Numbered from the stretch's first letter, positions 10,879 to 22,784 are shown. The stretch is DNA of 64,000 nt from Vitis vinifera (GCF_030704535.1 NC_081807.1:17180001-17244000), one strand, 5' to 3'. Numbers and translations are program-made. The notes: a model not told the origin generated them from the letters alone.

Positions 10879-13800
10879 ATGGAGAGAAGGGAAGAGGAAA
10901 ATGGAAAATTGGAAGAAACCCAGCCCTCCACTGATGGTTCCATTTGCGGGTTCCAATCTCTTCATCACCTCCTCAAAGCTTCTCTCCAACCCCACCTCTA
11001 TCAGGTAATTTTCTTCCTACTTGTGCTAAAGCTGTTCATCTATTTTTTTTTTTTCAATTTTGAGATGTGCCCTTTTGTGAATTGGGGTTCTTTCTCTGCT
11101 CGAGTCTGATCACAGCATGAAGAGCCATCTGGGATTTTTATTTTTTTCTGGGCTGCGTTTACGTGCATGGAAGTGGAAACCAATTTCTAATTCGAATTTT
11201 TGTTGCTTTGTTGACCTGTGAATTTGGGATTCAGTTTGGATTCATCCACCATCGTCTTAGTAAATACATGATTTTTTTAGTTTAAGATGAATTCCAGTTC
11301 TGTGCAATCAACGGCAGCCTTGACTATGATTTTGATTTATAGATTGTTGCCAGTGTGTATTTTTTTTTTTTTTGTGATGGTCTATTTGGTTACTGAGAAA
11401 ATTAAGTGCAGGAAAACAAAGCAGATTTGGAATCTTGTGCCTTTTGTTTTACTAGGCAAGTTGGTTTGTGCCTTTTTAAGAAGAATAAATTTACGCTATG
11501 AAATTTTGATTTCTTCTCTTTTATTGAATACTCTCAACAAGTAGACAGCTGAAGTATAATTTGTTTTCTATTGCAGCACATAGTTGAAGTTACTCATGAA
11601 TGTTCTTGTTTTCCAAATTATGAAAAATGATGTATGAAGTATGAACCCAGCTGATGAATCCATGATAATTTTGCTTTCTCTTTTTGGGTTTCCTGTGAAA
11701 TAAATGTAGCCTTAACGAATTTGGTTTTAGTGGAAATGGGATTTCTCTTGTTGTTGTTTCTTATTTTCTTCCAGTCTTTCCATTGTTCCTTATCTCTATA
11801 CAATGAATTTTTTTCCCTCCTGTAAACATTTTGCAACTTCTTTGATCTTTCATTTAATATTTTTCAGGAAGTTAGCAGACTACTTCTGGGCCTGAACTGT
11901 GGAAAACCACTTGAAAACATTGCTCTACCAGAGTCTGCTAAGGCGCTCTCTTTGGAGCATGGTTTCGATCTTCAGGTAGGCTTTATGCCTTTCATATGTG
12001 TTAAAGTTTACAATATCTTTGAAGATGGAAGAAACCATGATCAGCCTTGTGGCCATGAATTATGGCATGGGTAATGGCGTGTATCCCCCATTTGATAGTT
12101 CCTATTTTTCCTTACCTACTAATTGGATTGTTAGAACCTTCGATGAAAAGGGAGTTGTTAGAACCTCCCAGCATTTTTAGTGCACTACTTGTTTGTGTAA
12201 AATCAAGCCTTTATCATAATCTTCAAATTCAGTTACAAAAGAAAACTTATTGAAATCCCATATTGACTTTATGTAACAACTTTAAGAGAAAATTGAAAAA
12301 CATACCCATGCAGTGCCATGGAAATGAGATGGTCTCATCTCAAGTTTTATGTGAAGCACTATAAAATGATTCAATACCCTAGAACATCCCATATGGAATT
12401 GATTGATTGTGGTCATAAAGTTAGCTAATCTTTGGCTACAGAGACACCTTTGGTTGCATCAATTATGATGATGTAGGATCTTGCCCTTTGTTTTTGGAAA
12501 AGTTGGATATGAGTTTATTGTGGCAACATGTGTTTTTGTGTTGCAAAAGTAATTTTTTAAAGGTTTTTTGAGTTTGTCAGATATAAGTATCCGTTGGAAC
12601 GTGGTTCTGGTATCTGTGCATGGAATCGAACATGATCTAAATATAGGTATTTGATGATTCTGATTTGGCGTTCCATGAAAATTTGATTCCATATGAAGCC
12701 CATTGGAAAGACCAAAAAAGATAAAGAGGTGGATTAGCAACTCAAGGATCAATAATTGTCAATTTTTCCATGTTACCATATTCTTTTTGTTGTAATGATA
12801 AACTTTCAAAATGGCTGAACTGCCATTTATCTCTTGGGAATAACCTTAAAATCTGAATGTTCTCTTATTCAGTGTGTTATACAAAAAAAAGGCAGCTAAA
12901 TCACAAGAGATCACACAATATCTGACGCTCAAGAAAGTTTAAGTATGATGCTTGTACAAAGTTCTTGTCCTTCAAATGTAAAAGGATGATTAACTAAACC
13001 GGCCCTCCATTTTTTGGTTGACTGCCTCCACCTAATATGTTCAAATTTTGACTTAGTTGGTGGCTTAGCTCCATGTACTCCAATTTTAAACGTTTCCTTC
13101 TTTTGTCATAATGACACTTATATTTGCAACCCAGTATTATGTTACAAACTGCTCTGAATCTTTGTTTGTGTATGCTTACAGGCTTACTGCTTTCATGCTG
13201 ATAAAGAGCAACTGAGAGAGAGCCGAATAGTTAGAGTTGGTCTTATTCAGAACTCTATTGCTAGTCCAACTACAGCACCCTTTTTGGACCAAAGAGGGGC
13301 CATCTTTGAGAAACTGAAGCCCATCATTGATGCAGCTGGTGCTTCAGGAGTACACATATTATGCTTGCAAGTAATTTATGCCTTAAGAATTGCTTGATTT
13401 TACATTCGTAATCTGCCAATCACCCCGAAATCTTTAATAACAGTTCATTAATATGAATCCAGGAGGCATGGACAATGCCCTTTGCATTTTGTACTCGAGA
13501 GAAGAGGTGGAGTGAATTTGCTGAGCCTGTTGATGGAGAATCAACACAATTTCTTCAGGATCTTGCCCAGAAATATAACATGGTCATAGTGAGTCCAATT
13601 CTCGAGAGGGATGTTAAACATGGAGAAACTATCTGGAATACTGCTGTTATAATTGGAAACAATGGAAACATCATTGGCAAGCATCGGAAGGTAAGTACTG
13701 CCCTTTATACTCTAGGTGTTTGGGTGTTAATATTAGCTTTCTTTACTTGAATGCATACTGACACAAGCATTTGGCAGAACCATATACCTCGGGTTGGTGA

Positions 13801-14578
13801 CTTCAATGAGAGCACCTATTATATGGAAGGGAACACTGGGCATCCTGTGTTTGAAACAGCGTTTGGAAAGATAGCCATTAATATATGTTATGGAAGGCAC
13901 CATCCTTTGAATTGGTTAGCTTTTGGCTTGAATGGTGCAGAAATTGTTTTCAACCCCTCAGCTACCGTTGGCGAACTCAGTGAACCAATGTGGCCTATTG
14001 AGGTTTTCCTTTACTCCTTTTTATTTTACTTTATTTTATCACATTTCTATATCACATGAATCACTTCCATGAGAGGAGCCTGTGTTATGGACCTATGGTG
14101 ATTATAAGGGCTTGTTTCGCATGTTTATAAGCTTTGAAGTTTGAAGTATGGTAATCTTTTCAATCAATACTTGCTGCATTCAATTGATAATTATGAATGA
14201 TGTCTGTTTCAGGCACGCAATGCTGCAATAGCAAATAGTTACTTTGTTGCGTCAATCAATCGCGTTGGGACTGAGATCTTCCCCAATCCATTCACTTCTG
14301 GCGATGGGAAGCCTCAGCATGCAGATTTTGGGCATTTCTATGGATCCAGCCATTTTTCAGCACCAGATGCATCTTGCACACCGTCTCTCTCCCGTTACCA
14401 GGATGGCTTGTTGATATCAGACATGGACCTGAACCTCTGTAGGCAGCTGAAAGACAAGTGGGGATTCCGAATGACTTCTCGGTATGAAATGTATGCAGAA
14501 TTGCTTGCACGGTACATCAAACCGGACTTCGAGCCCCAAGTAGTTTCTGATCCCTCGTTGCATAAGAAGTCTTCATAG
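10879..14578 (+). CDS. PYD3: Beta-ureidopropionase (beta-alanine synthase), complete, six exons
   Basis: Exons 10879-11004, 11868-11975, 13182-13370, 13463-13690, 13778-14002 and 14213-14578 are all phase 0 with GT-AG introns. They give 42+36+63+76+75+121 = 413 residues, close to the ~400 aa of known plant enzymes. The enzyme hydrolyses N-carbamoyl-beta-alanine to beta-alanine, CO2 and ammonia, the last step of uracil catabolism, in the cytosol. It belongs to the carbon-nitrogen hydrolase (nitrilase) superfamily. The catalytic triad is visible: Glu142 in QEAWTMPF, Lys217 in [15 protein letters not shown] and Cys254 in [15 protein letters not shown](S)[18 protein letters not shown] and the C-terminal FTSGDG...FYGSSHF blocks are typical of the family. 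All key residues are present and no break is seen. Expression signals were not resolved. Confidence 0.96.
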
Positions 14579-15694
14579 ATTCCCAGGTATAAATTCAGCT
14601 TCAAATCTGAAACTAATAAATATAACTGAAATTTGAACTTGAACAATCTCTCAACCCCATCTGGAAAATAACCAAATAAGTTTGATTTGAGGCGTATGAC
14701 AAGTTATTTTTTTATTTTATTTTTATTTTTTTTTGTTTTTTGTTTTTCTGGTTAGCAATCCTCCTCCTGGATGCCTTGGTATATAAACTATGTTGAACTT
14801 GGATGATATGCATCCACTGGAAAAAAAATAAAAATAAATAAAACATGAAGAATATTTCCATAATACAAAGTATGCTTGCTGGACTTTCAAATATTTGATA
14901 GACATTGTGAAGAATTTTGGGTCAAAATGGGCCATTTATCGCAAAAATATACCTTTTAGGCCCTTTTAAATCGTGTGCCTGTTTCTCTTTCCAGTCATGG
15001 TTGCAGTTAAAAAATGAAGTCATAATTGAAAATTTGAGTTTTTATTTTTTAGTTGAAGCCTTAATTAACAATTGAAGTTTCACGTTAAAAAAAAAAAATG
15101 AAACTTTATTTTTAATTGAAGTCTTGGCAATGTAAGCTTTAATTTTTTTCTTTTTAATAATATGACTCCTACGTGGCAATAAAAGGATCATAGTGGTTAA
15201 ATTTAAAAGGGTTGTTTTAAAACTCCATTGTGAAGCTCGAGTCTAGTTGGGAGTAAATTTAGCACAACTATAGGTGCTTTTTTTTTTTTTTTTTTTTGTT
15301 ATATAACATTACAAAAAACAAAAAAAAAAATGCTACTTAGGAGAATCTTTTATGTTTTATGTTTAAAGAGATTCTCCATAAAAGATTGAGGCAGCTTTTA
15401 AGTAAAATTTAATAATTGGTAGTTAATAAGTTAAGATGATTTAAAGTTAAATTATGTTGAAATTGTTAATTTAAAACTTATCATTTCATTTTTATTTTAA
15501 GTGTTAAAAAAAGTTTGGAAAAGTTCCCTTAAAAGTTTTTCTAAACTATTAAGATGACATTTATGAGTTTTGGGGCAAAATAACACTATAAAATAATATA
15601 AGTTTTAGCTCCATTGTAAAACTTATGTTTAAAGTAGTCCTTTTATTGCCACTGTGACGTGAAAACATATTGTTTTTTTTTTTTTTAAATTTAA

Positions 15695-15812
15695 GTTGAA
15701 GTCTTAATTGACAATTGATACTTCATTTTTGAATTAAAGTCTCAATTGACAATCGAGGTTTTATTTTTTGATAGAAGCCTTAATTGTTAATTAAGGTTTC
15801 AGTTTTTTATTT
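15695..15812. repeat. ~39-bp tandem repeat, three diverged copies
   Basis: Units start near 15695, 15733 and 15772. Each carries a GAAG(T/C)CTTAATTG / AAAGTCTCAATTG core followed by a TTTTATTTTTTGA-like tail. Two similar blocks lie 640 bp upstream, at 15052-15130. Confidence 0.6.
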
Positions 15813-16417
15813 TATTTTTATTTACTTTAAAATTTGATGAAAAATATAAAATTATAAATTATTGTTAAAATAAAAAATATACACTTTAATAATAAAAAAT
15901 TTAGATATTTAAAATTAATGATCAAATATTATTTCAATAAAGATAGGTTGATAAATGTAATAATAAATGAACGTTTTATTTATCAATAACAATCTTAAAA
16001 TAATAAAGTAATATGATATATAAATAAGATATAAGTTATATAACAATTAAATAAACAAGTTAGGGATGAGTTTGAATTTTTTTTTAAAACCTGAGATGGA
16101 TTCAGGGTGGGTTTGGGTACTACCTTGTCTCGTCTCGTCTTGCTCCGCCCTACTAGACCAATTATATATAAAATCAATTTAATTTTACTCAATTCCTTCT
16201 TCTTACTCAATAAAGTTGTGACAACTCTAATCAATATTCACAAAGTATCATGTTTCTGGCCCAATATATAATAGTAAGTGTTAAAACAAAGTTTGGTTTA
16301 TTTCAATTTCAATGAAAGTAAAATAAGATTTTGAATTAATGATTTATTTTAAGTGCATTTAGGTAAAAAAATTTCTAAAGTGACAATCACAAAGATAAAT
16401 TAAGTCAACAAAAAATT

Positions 16418-16446
16418 AAGAAGAAGAAGAAGAAGAAGAAGAAGAA
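16418..16446. repeat. (AAG)n microsatellite
   Basis: About nine to ten AAG units. Confidence 0.95.
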
Positions 16447-17279
16447 TGCCTTAAAAAAGGAGTTATCAAGACCTTTTCTATAGAATTTCTTGTTAGCTTT
16501 TTTCCTATAATGTGTGGCCATATATAATTACATTTGTGTAAATATTATTTAAGGGTATCAATTGATAGGTAGGTGAATCAATTGATTGGGCATCCAAGGG
16601 TCTTATGTATGGAAGACTCAAATTATAAATGGAGAGTTAGAAAATTTAACTCATATGAATGTGGTGTTACAACTTTTGTAACCCCATCATTATGAAATTT
16701 ATTTTTGTACATTATGTTTATGAGTAATGGAGGAAAATGGAAAAGTTTAACCTATGCAATTATAAAGATGCATTCATGTTCATAACCCACCATTATCCAT
16801 TAATTTGTACATAATGGGTGTAAATAATGAGTATAACTCCCATATAGTCTTTGATGGGAAGACTAAGAGTTGTATAATTTTTTTTTTATATATATAGTTG
16901 AGGTCCCAAGCCACACTCTCATTCTTATGTCATTTTTGTTGTTTATTTTTTTAACAACATACACCACACAAGTGACCCATCCACTATATGAGAGTAGTGA
17001 GTTGAAGACCTTGACAATCCAATTCACAAGGTGACTCAATCTCAATTATCATGGATCAAGGTAAGAATATGATCATTATTTTAGTACTTTCATTTATTTT
17101 GTTTTATGTATCCAAAATTGTTTTAAAAATAATTATTTCCGTATAAAGTTTATAAAAGTTTGGTTAACATTTCTTTATAAGGTTGTTGATGCACTAGGAT
17201 TATATATTTTATTTTTATTTTTGCACCAAAAATGGTTCAAAGTACTAAATTGTTATAAGTTCTTTTAAAATTGAATAAT

Positions 17280-18170
17280 TTTTTGTTTTCATTAAAACCT
17301 CAAGCCTAATCCTTCTTAAACTCGTTGTAAAAGGTTTTAAGGAGTTGAATTCAAGTTTTTAGAGGTTCTAGGCTTCGGATCGATTTCTTTTATTCATTTT
17401 ATAATGCACTTGATTGGTGTAAGGAGGAATTGATTGAGTTAAATGGGCCTAATTAATCAAGGTGCACTGATACTCTTTCTCTTCCAGTAGCATGAATTCA
17501 CTCAACTAAGAATTGGTTAAATTCGATTGAGCTAGTTGGTCAACAATAACCATAATGGCTAATAGCCAGTTTGATCGGTTGGTCGATTGGATGATCTAAA
17601 ACTATGCCTAACAACTAGTTTGAGCTCTAAACTTCTATAAAAAATCTCCAAACTTCTGTGTTTTATAAGCTTGATATTCCAAAATATTTTTTGAATATAT
17701 TTGAGCCTTGGGGAATGTTTTTGAATGCACTTTGCTCTAAAATTGCATATCCATTTAATGCACCTTATTATTATTATTATTATTGTAAGTGTAGGGTATC
17801 ATTTAAAGGATTGTTCAAGAGTGAGGTATCTCTTGAAGATTGTGGAAGATTATTTGAAACTGAAAAATCCAAGGGCAAAGAGTTTAAAGGCTTTGGCTTT
17901 AAAAGTCTTGAATTAGTGAACCCTCACTAGGTTAGGAGTTTGGGAAGAGTGGACATAGGTTAAGTTGTGCTGAACCATTATGAAATCTTGAGTTTGCAAT
18001 ATCTCTTTCTTATTCTCTTTATTTTATATGCAATTACTTTTTATTGTAATTATATAATTGTATATCATTTCATTTGCATTCATGTAGTTTAAATTTTAAA
18101 AAAGTGACTATCATCCCATTTATCTTCCTTTAGGGTAATTACCTTAGATTGATATGGGAAAAATACTAAC
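17280..18170 (+). repeat. Copia-type LTR fragment, family B (copy 2)
   Basis: This block is similar to the reverse complement of 54420-55445 over most of its length (for example TTTTAAGGAGTTGAA..., TTGATCGGTTGG, ACTCTTC, AAATCTTGAGTTTGCA and a terminal GGTAATTACCTTAG) and to 5395-5732 in its right part. A TTATTATTATT run at 17766-17784 interrupts it. Small open frames here are by-products of the LTR. Confidence 0.5.
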
Positions 18171-19150
18171 AATAAGTTTCCACATCTTTCAACGGATAAT
18201 CAAACTTTGAATCGATTCTCAACAACACACATCAAATTTCCAAAAGAAAATTATACCATAATATATAAAAGAGGAATAATTAACAACCTATTTATTTCTC
18301 TACTTTTTTCTATTTTTAAAACAACAATTAGATATGCCTAAATCATTAGGGATTTAGATTAGTAGATACTTGTTATCTTGTCTTACGAAGATTTAGAGTA
18401 AAGAAAGAGTAGAGATTGTAATCAAATGGTTGAGTAAATTTTAGGATGAAATGATGATCAATTGTAATAAAGAAACTCTGAAACAAAAAACCAATCAATC
18501 AATTAAATTTAGAGCAAATTCAAGCAAATTAAGAGTGCTTTTAACAATAATTCTAGGAAATATTTCTAACTTTTTTAATATTTGAAAAATACAAATTTCT
18601 AAAGTATTACAAATGTTAAAAATACTTTCTAAAATCATTATTAAACACACTTTAAATCCATATCTCAATCACATATTCATTTTGAAATTCACTTTAATTA
18701 TACACAGACTCATCAACATTATGGTCAAAGAATCAAATCTAATTATAAGCATTTATTGAATTAGTTCAAGCATCAATTGTGTGTTGTTGGAGGAAATCCC
18801 AAATAGAACTTATACCAAAAATATTGAAAACTCCTCCTCTGTATAGATGTCTACTTGAAGTGTTTTCTTCGAAAATGTTTTTAAAAGAATTATCTATCAA
18901 GTATTTATTTAGAAAACATTACAAGTGATTTTTCAATACTAAAAACGATTTTTTAAAATTTTAGAAGTGTTTTCTAAATTTTGTTAAACGCCTATTTTTT
19001 TTTTTTAAATACTTTTGAGACAAAAATGCTTCCTAGAATCCATGCCAAACGGGTCCTTACCATGTTTAGCTGCCAAGAAAATAAAAGAAAATCAAAATAA
19101 AAATGAAGGGAAAACTTCAAAGATATTATTACAAAAATTCAAAATCAAAG
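18171..19150. other. Intergenic upstream of the resistance-like gene
   Basis: Ordinary AT-rich sequence, with repeated 'TTTTTAAAAATG/AAAGTGTTTTCTA' motifs at about 18530-18640 and 18850-18990. No gene or clear mobile element is seen. Confidence 0.5.
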
Positions 19151-19153
19151 AGT

Positions 19154-19160
19154 TATAAAT
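19154..19160 (+). promoter_or_regulatory. Candidate TATA box of the RPP13-like gene
   Basis: TATAAAT lies 224 bp upstream of the first in-frame ATG (19378). A start site ~30 bp downstream would fall near 19185-19195, leaving a pyrimidine-rich 5' leader (CTTCTTCTTCTTCTTC at about 19350). This supports the ATG at 19378 as the protein start. Confidence 0.5.
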
Positions 19161-19220
19161 CCTAGGATGGACTAGCGTGACTTGTAAAAATCAAAGATTA
19201 GAAGGGTGGATAGTTATTCC

Positions 19221-19253
19221 ATGGCCCAGCAAAAAGATAAAAAAAGACGATGA
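19221..19253 (+). other. Short upstream ORF (10 codons) in the presumed 5' leader
   Basis: ATG at 19221 followed by nine codons and a TGA at 19251-19253, out of frame with the main coding region. If transcription starts near 19185, this is the first AUG on the mRNA and could damp translation of the resistance-like protein, as uORFs do in other NLR mRNAs. The role is inference. Confidence 0.4.
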
Positions 19254-19377
19254 GGTAGTGACAACCTTCCAAGTCAAAAGTCGTCCTCTTGATTCTTTAC
19301 TAAGTTTCTCTCCCTTTATCTCTAACAACCTGAGACTTGCCATTTCCACTCTTCTTCTTCTTCTTCCAATTTCCACG

Positions 19378-21426
19378 ATGCCGATCCGAAGAAAACTTGA
19401 GGAAGCTGTACCAATTCTGCTTCCCCTTCTTGATAAAATGATGGAAGGTCTCAACAATCAAGACCCTGCGTTTGCTAAGTTGGAAGAGATCAGAGGGTAT
19501 TTTGAGGGGAAGAAAGTTTTGTTCCCTAATCTCAAGACCGTGGAAGACGAGCTTCTGCAGAAATTCACCGTGCTTGAAGAAGAAATCGACAACTCTAAGT
19601 ATACTAATACTGATGCCCCCCTAGGCACTCCCAGACATTCTTCCGTGAGGCTTGATTCCATTGTAAAAATATTCAACAGCATAGACGATCTTATTAAAAA
19701 ATTCCAATCCTTGCAGATAGAAAGCACGGACACGTCCCGAAAAGAAGCCGAGTCAGCGGCTCATGAGGCAAGGGAGATTTCAGAAGAATGGTCTGCATTA
19801 AAGGTGGAGGATCTCATTCTTGGCTCCCCAGCAATGTCTTGTCTGCAGTTGAATTATAACATTCTTGATGTTCAGATGAAGCTGTGCCTGCTATGTTTCT
19901 CCATATTTCCGGCCAATTCGGTAATAAAAAAGAGGCCCTTGGTTTATTGGTGGATTGGGGAGGGTTTGGTGACCAAAACCAAGGACAAGACTGCAATGGA
20001 AGAGGGAGATAGAATCTTTGGAGAGCTGATCAACAAGGGCTTTCTAATTGCACAATACAAGCCAAGCGACAAAGACCAAGACAAGAATCCCATTGTGGAT
20101 AGCTGTAAAATGCACTCTTGGATTCGCCTTATGTTGATCAGGATTGCTAGAGATGCTGAGTTGTTTGATTCTGATGCCCCTGGCCCAGGCCCAGGCACCA
20201 GATCACGCAGCATATGTTTGGTTCCTCCGACCAACAATGTTTCTGCAGGGGGTCCTCCAAAACAACCAGCTAATCCGGCCACAGTCACAGAAGCAGGAGC
20301 GGGTCCTGATGCAAGCCGTTTATTGACTTTGTTCAATGTGAATGAGCAATATCTCAATATCCCCCATGACTGGTTTTCAAAGGAGAACAAAATTGTGGTT
20401 CTTCAGCTTGGGAGGTGGAAGGATTCAGCCAAGCACCACAATGAAGTCGAAAATGAAGACCACAAAGAAGTTGAAAATGAAGACCACATAGAAGTCGAAA
20501 ATGAAGACTTCTTGAAAGCTTTGGGGACCAAGAAGCATTTGAAGTATCTCAGCCTGCGAGGAATTTCAAGAATCACTAAAATACCTTCCACAATCCGTAA
20601 ACTCATTAATCTTGAAATACTGGATCTCAGGGCATGTCACAATCTGGAGAAACTACCATCTGACATTTCATCTTTGAAGAAGCTGACGCATTTAGATATA
20701 TCAGAGTGCTACTTGCTAGAGAGCATGCCTAAGGGCCTGGACAAGCTGAGTTCCCTCCAAATGCTCAAGGGTTTTGTGGTAGCAACTTCAAAAAAGGGTC
20801 CTGGCAGGCTTGGAGATGTTGCTGGCCTGAAGAAACTTAGAAAGCTGAGTATATATATCCCAAGTGACGCTTATATTGAAGAGGCAGAGCTTAGTAAGTT
20901 GAAGGAGGTTTCAGCTCTTCGCATTCTATCAATAACATGGGGAGGAGGACGAGGAGGAGGAGGAAGAGTGCAGGCTGAAACTGAACCATCAGGAAAGCCA
21001 ACCACCATAGATAGGAAAAAATCTTTCGCCTCAAAAAAGGACCGTCACCAAGTGCAGAGGACAGACATAAAGACGATGGGGTCCTTATCCTTTCCTCAAA
21101 AGTTAGAGAAACTGGATCTTTGGTGCATCCCTTGTGAAACCAAGCCAGATTGGTTAAATCCTGATGAGTTAAAGAGTTTAAAAAAGCTCTACATTAGGGG
21201 AGGAAAGCTTCATAGTTTGAGTTTTGAGGGGAATAACAAGAAGTGGAATGTTCGGATTTTGCGTTTGAAATATCTACATGATTTGCACGTAGATGAGGAA
21301 CAATTGCGGGGTGACTTCCCACGCCTCATTCACTTGGAGATAAAAGATAAAATCATGGAAGGCAAAGGGGAGGATGAGCATGGAGGCAGCAGCCAGCAGC
21401 AGCAGGACCAGGTCCTGAACAACTGA
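19378..21426 (+). CDS. RPP13-like protein 4-type resistance gene relative, WHD-LRR without NB core, intronless
   Basis: 682 residues from the first in-frame ATG. The frame is open from a GTG at 19177, but no ATG precedes 19378. Residues 1-140 are charged and helical (MPIRRKLEEAVP...), possibly coiled coil. Residues ~150-250 match the winged-helix part of NB-ARC proteins: LNYNILDVQMKLCLLCFSIF, then WWIGEGLV and CKMHSWIRLM, which sits where an MHD motif would be (here MHS). From ~386 there are leucine-rich repeats (HLKYLSLRGI, INLEILDLRACHNLEKLPSDI, LTHLDISEC, LEKLDLWCIP), ending in an acidic Gln-rich tail. The P-loop, kinase-2 and GLPL motifs are absent, so ATP switching like that of ZAR1/RPP13 is unlikely. 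An EVENEDH(K/I) repeat lies just before the LRRs. It may be a decoy, helper or decaying NLR; there is no internal stop. Confidence 0.85.
   Translation: MPIRRKLEEAVPILLPLLDKMMEGLNNQDPAFAKLEEIRGYFEGKKVLFPNLKTVEDELLQKFTVLEEEIDNSKYTNTDAPLGTPRHSSVRLDSIVKIFNSIDDLIKKFQSLQIESTDTSRKEAESAAHEAREISEEWSALKVEDLILGSPAMSCLQLNYNILDVQMKLCLLCFSIFPANSVIKKRPLVYWWIGEGLVTKTKDKTAMEEGDRIFGELINKGFLIAQYKPSDKDQDKNPIVDSCKMHSWIRLMLIRIARDAELFDSDAPGPGPGTRSRSICLVPPTNNVSAGGPPKQPANPATVTEAGAGPDASRLLTLFNVNEQYLNIPHDWFSKENKIVVLQLGRWKDSAKHHNEVENEDHKEVENEDHIEVENEDFLKALGTKKHLKYLSLRGISRITKIPSTIRKLINLEILDLRACHNLEKLPSDISSLKKLTHLDISECYLLESMPKGLDKLSSLQMLKGFVVATSKKGPGRLGDVAGLKKLRKLSIYIPSDAYIEEAELSKLKEVSALRILSITWGGGRGGGGRVQAETEPSGKPTTIDRKKSFASKKDRHQVQRTDIKTMGSLSFPQKLEKLDLWCIPCETKPDWLNPDELKSLKKLYIRGGKLHSLSFEGNNKKWNVRILRLKYLHDLHVDEEQLRGDFPRLIHLEIKDKIMEGKGEDEHGGSSQQQQDQVLNN
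20443..20511 (+). repeat. 24-bp tandem repeat in coding sequence, three units (EVENED..)
   Basis: Units start at 20443, 20467 and 20491 and encode EVENEDHK, EVENEDHI and EVENEDFL, an acidic linker between winged helix and LRRs. Units differ mainly at third positions, so the array is in frame and probably changes length by whole units. Confidence 0.9.
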
Positions 21427-21924
21427 TCAGCACTTTCTCCAGCTATTTCAAAATTCTTGGTGATTTCTTTAGAATCTCTGCCCATGGACCATCCATCCCC
21501 CTAGTGGAGACACTATTTAAACACTTGATGCAGGATTGGTTCTTGTTGGATATGGGTTTGGGTGCTCAAGTGGGTTGTTTCGATTCGACCCAAGAGGGAG
21601 CGGTTTTTTGTAGCTTTTTTTTTCACACTACCATTGGAGATGAAAAGATTTAGAGGATTATTATTACTCTTTTTTTTTGGACAATAGAAAAGAGTTTTTT
21701 TTCCTTAAAGGTCATCTCTTGAAGTTTTTCATTTTGGTTTTCTTTGTAAAAACGAAGGTTAAAGCTTTCGTGGTATGGAACTTTGAGTGCACTTTGAGTG
21801 CTTGTCGTATTTGTAATTCAATTCACGACTTGGGAAAAAAAGTTTACCACTAAAACAATCAAATTGGGATTTTTAGATATTTCTTAAAGTTATCCGAAAT
21901 CATTCCTTTTTATTGATGCACAAC

Positions 21925-22488
21925 TAGGGATGGCAATGGGGCGGGTCATTTCGGGTACCCGCCCCGCCCCGCCCCTAATGGGGTGGGATATTATTTTTCT
22001 AAACGGGTATGGGACGGGTTTGGGATTTTTTTTGAAACCCGGGGCGGGTTCGGGGCGGGTTCGGGTATTGCCCCACCCCGCCCCGCCCCGCCCCGATTAT
22101 ATATAAAATTAAAATTAAAATTTAATTTAATTTAAAATTTAAAATTAATTTAATTTAATTTTTATTTTATTATTTTTAATATATAGATAATAATAAATTA
22201 TTTTTAATAAAATAAGTTATAAAAAATATAATTATTTAATTATTTATAAAATATATTTATTTTAATATAATTAAAAAAATTTAAAAGTAATTTTAAAAAA
22301 AAATTAAAATTAAAATTAAATAAAAAGCTAAACGGGGCGGGTATGGGAATGTAGCATACCCGCCCGCCCCGCCCCGCCCCGCCCCGTTTAATTTTTTAAA
22401 TGGGACGGGGATGGGAATTGATTTAAATAAACGGGGCGGGGTTGGGAGGGGGGCGCCCCGCCCCGAACCCGCCCCGTTGCCATCCCTA
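21925..22488. mobile_element. hAT-type MITE, 564 bp, with GC-rich ends
   Basis: Termini are TAGGGATGGCAATGGGGCGG and its inverted counterpart CCGCCCCGTTGCCATCCCTA. They are flanked by a perfect 8-bp duplication, TGCACAAC at 21917-21924 and 22489-22496, as produced by hAT transposases. Subterminal arrays of GGGGC/GCCCC pentamers (about 21950-22096 and 22360-22480) flank a core made almost only of A and T. No transposase is encoded. It sits ~500 bp downstream of the resistance-like gene. Confidence 0.92.
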
Positions 22489-22784
22489 TGCACAACTTGA
22501 ATAAAAATATATGAAAGTCTTTAAGATGTTTGGAAAAGTTCTAACTTGAAGAAATCATTTCCATATGATACAACATGTAATGGACAGCCCAACTCAACAT
22601 GTAATCAACACACCAATTCCTATGATCATGGAAGATTACATAGACAGATATGTAGATAGCTTCTAGAATTGCTATATTTGTCTTTATTTTTACCTTTCCT
22701 ATATGTATAAACAGAGCATGAAGTCAGTATTGAGTCATTTATTTATTTTCATTTAAGGAAAAAATAAAATAAGAAAATTAAAAC

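Larger units (their letters stand above)
14600..17279. other. Intergenic, AT-rich; short local repeats
   Basis: No gene is supported. A roughly 39-bp unit (TTGAAGTCTTAATTGACAAT-like) occurs three times in tandem at 15695-15812, with relatives at 15052-15130. A (AAG)n microsatellite lies at 16418-16446. The stretch 16860-17050 has an LTR-like TATATATATAG followed by transcript-like sequence, but I could not assign it. Confidence 0.5.

Noticed and set aside
12459..12752. 97-codon minus-strand ORF
   Set aside because: Lies within intron 2 of the beta-ureidopropionase gene, with no recognisable domain.
19177..19377. N-terminal extension of the resistance-like protein
   Set aside because: The extension starts with GTG, contains no ATG in frame, overlaps the predicted transcription start and is pyrimidine-rich leader-like sequence.
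22293..22493. Gly/Pro-rich ORF
   Set aside because: Product of the GC-rich pentamer end of the hAT MITE.
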